The notes under the pieces: model-generated
The model's input: only the letters and a program-made list of their open reading frames with translations
What the model was told of the DNA's origin: nothing
The model's database searches: none
Part shown: positions 63,674 to 64,000 of the stretch, piece by piece
How positions within the stretch are numbered: position 1 is the stretch's first letter
How the letters are laid out: each line of letters begins with the position of its first letter
Assembly (NCBI RefSeq): GCF_036194065.1
Contig: NZ_CP108095.1
Coordinates: 496,001 to 560,000 of the forward strand
Source of the DNA: Streptomyces sp. NBC_00239
Lineage (GTDB): Bacteria; Actinomycetota; Actinomycetes; Streptomycetales; Streptomycetaceae
Length of the DNA: 64,000 nucleotides
Reading direction: 5' to 3'
Made by a program: the position numbers and the translations under genes

Positions 63674-64000
63674 ATGACGAACGATCTCACCGCCGCAGGC
63701 ATCGATCCGTTCGACGAGAGCGTCTACCGGGCCGTGTTGACCCGGCGTACGGCGGCCCCGACCGAGCTCGCCGCCGACCTCGGCTGCTCCCCCCTCCGCG
63801 CCGCCAGGGCGCTGGACCGGCTGCACGACCAAGGCCTGGTCGGGCGACTCGCGGGCGTCCGCCGCCGGTACGCGGCGATCGAGCCGGGAGCGGCGGTCGA
63901 GTCCCTGGTGCGCACCAGGGCCGCGGAGTTGGACCGGGTCCGTTCGGCGGCGGGTGAGCTGTCCCGCCTCTTCGCGGCGGCCCAGTCCGGCACCGCCGGG
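63674..64000 (+). CDS. HTH regulator, TrmB-like N-terminus (cut by window edge)
   Basis: The first 109 codons of a gene running off the right edge. MTNDLTAAGIDPFDESVYRA is followed by TELAADLGCSPLRAARALDR and LHDQGLVGRLAGVRRRYAAI, a TrmB/winged-helix reader of the type that opens many Streptomyces LuxR-type regulators (SCO-like, with a C-terminal LuxR HTH lying beyond the window). The linker ESLVRTRAAELDRVRSAAGE looks coiled. It is divergent from the giant subtilase (91 bases between) and is a good candidate to control it. The ATG at 63674 is preceded by TATCCGCAT but no ribosome-binding site. Confidence 0.8.
   Translation, partial: MTNDLTAAGIDPFDESVYRAVLTRRTAAPTELAADLGCSPLRAARALDRLHDQGLVGRLAGVRRRYAAIEPGAAVESLVRTRAAELDRVRSAAGELSRLFAAAQSGTAG

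Overview
The window is high-GC (roughly 70-74%) DNA with near-exclusive G/C third codon positions, frequent GTG and TTG starts, many Sec-type secreted proteins and typical Streptomyces families (DUF4360, DUF4190, LppU-like, NIPSNAP, HelD, MMPL, GH20). It looks like an accessory or arm region of a Streptomyces or close relative. No rRNA, tRNA, CRISPR array, insertion sequence or prophage was seen, and there is no large biosynthetic cluster. Genes occur singly or in operons of two to three on both strands, with strong hairpin terminators between several convergent pairs.

Left part (1-20 kb): a truncated VOC protein, a GNAT acetyltransferase, a secreted transglycosylase-like protein with a structured leader and tandem terminators, a small Cys-rich secreted protein, a membrane protein, and an FtsW/RodA-type SEDS protein divergent from an OmpR-type two-component system. 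Then come a secreted alpha/beta hydrolase broken by a frameshift, a DUF4360 protein, a crystallin-fold protein, an AraC-GyrI regulator, a serine hydrolase, a second hydrolase with a leaderless-type promoter, PhzF, DUF1801, a TDT/SLAC1-like membrane protein, and an ArsR regulator divergent from an MFS exporter across an AT-rich dyad.

Middle (20-45 kb): a NarL-type two-component system, a tripeptidyl-peptidase-like hydrolase with a Pro/Thr repeat insert, a second-type NAD+ DNA ligase divergent from a pentapeptide-repeat protein, a HelD-like RNA polymerase recycling ATPase, a protozoan-like (Tritrichomonas-type) IMP dehydrogenase, GalE, and a secreted multidomain GH20 hexosaminidase. Several small proteins and an AI-2E-family transporter follow.

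Right part (45-64 kb): AnmK overlapping an MHS-type transporter (a probable muropeptide-sugar salvage operon), a secreted B-lectin, FKBP, and a MerR-SDR pair in which the SDR has an in-frame amber codon at the catalytic tyrosine. Then come an MMPL transporter and a three-gene operon of a small protein, a PfkB kinase and a HAD-GT20 fusion that resembles glucosylglycerol-phosphate synthase/phosphatase. The window ends with a giant secreted subtilase carrying a BNR/VPS10-like propeller and a divergent HTH regulator cut by the window edge.

Several decayed gene remnants (near 9 kb, 32 kb, 49.8 kb, 51.4 kb and 58.9 kb) mark this as a region in flux. The two most interesting items are the PfkB/HAD-GT20 operon and the protozoan-type IMP dehydrogenase. 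All functions are inferred from sequence reading alone; no database search was run.
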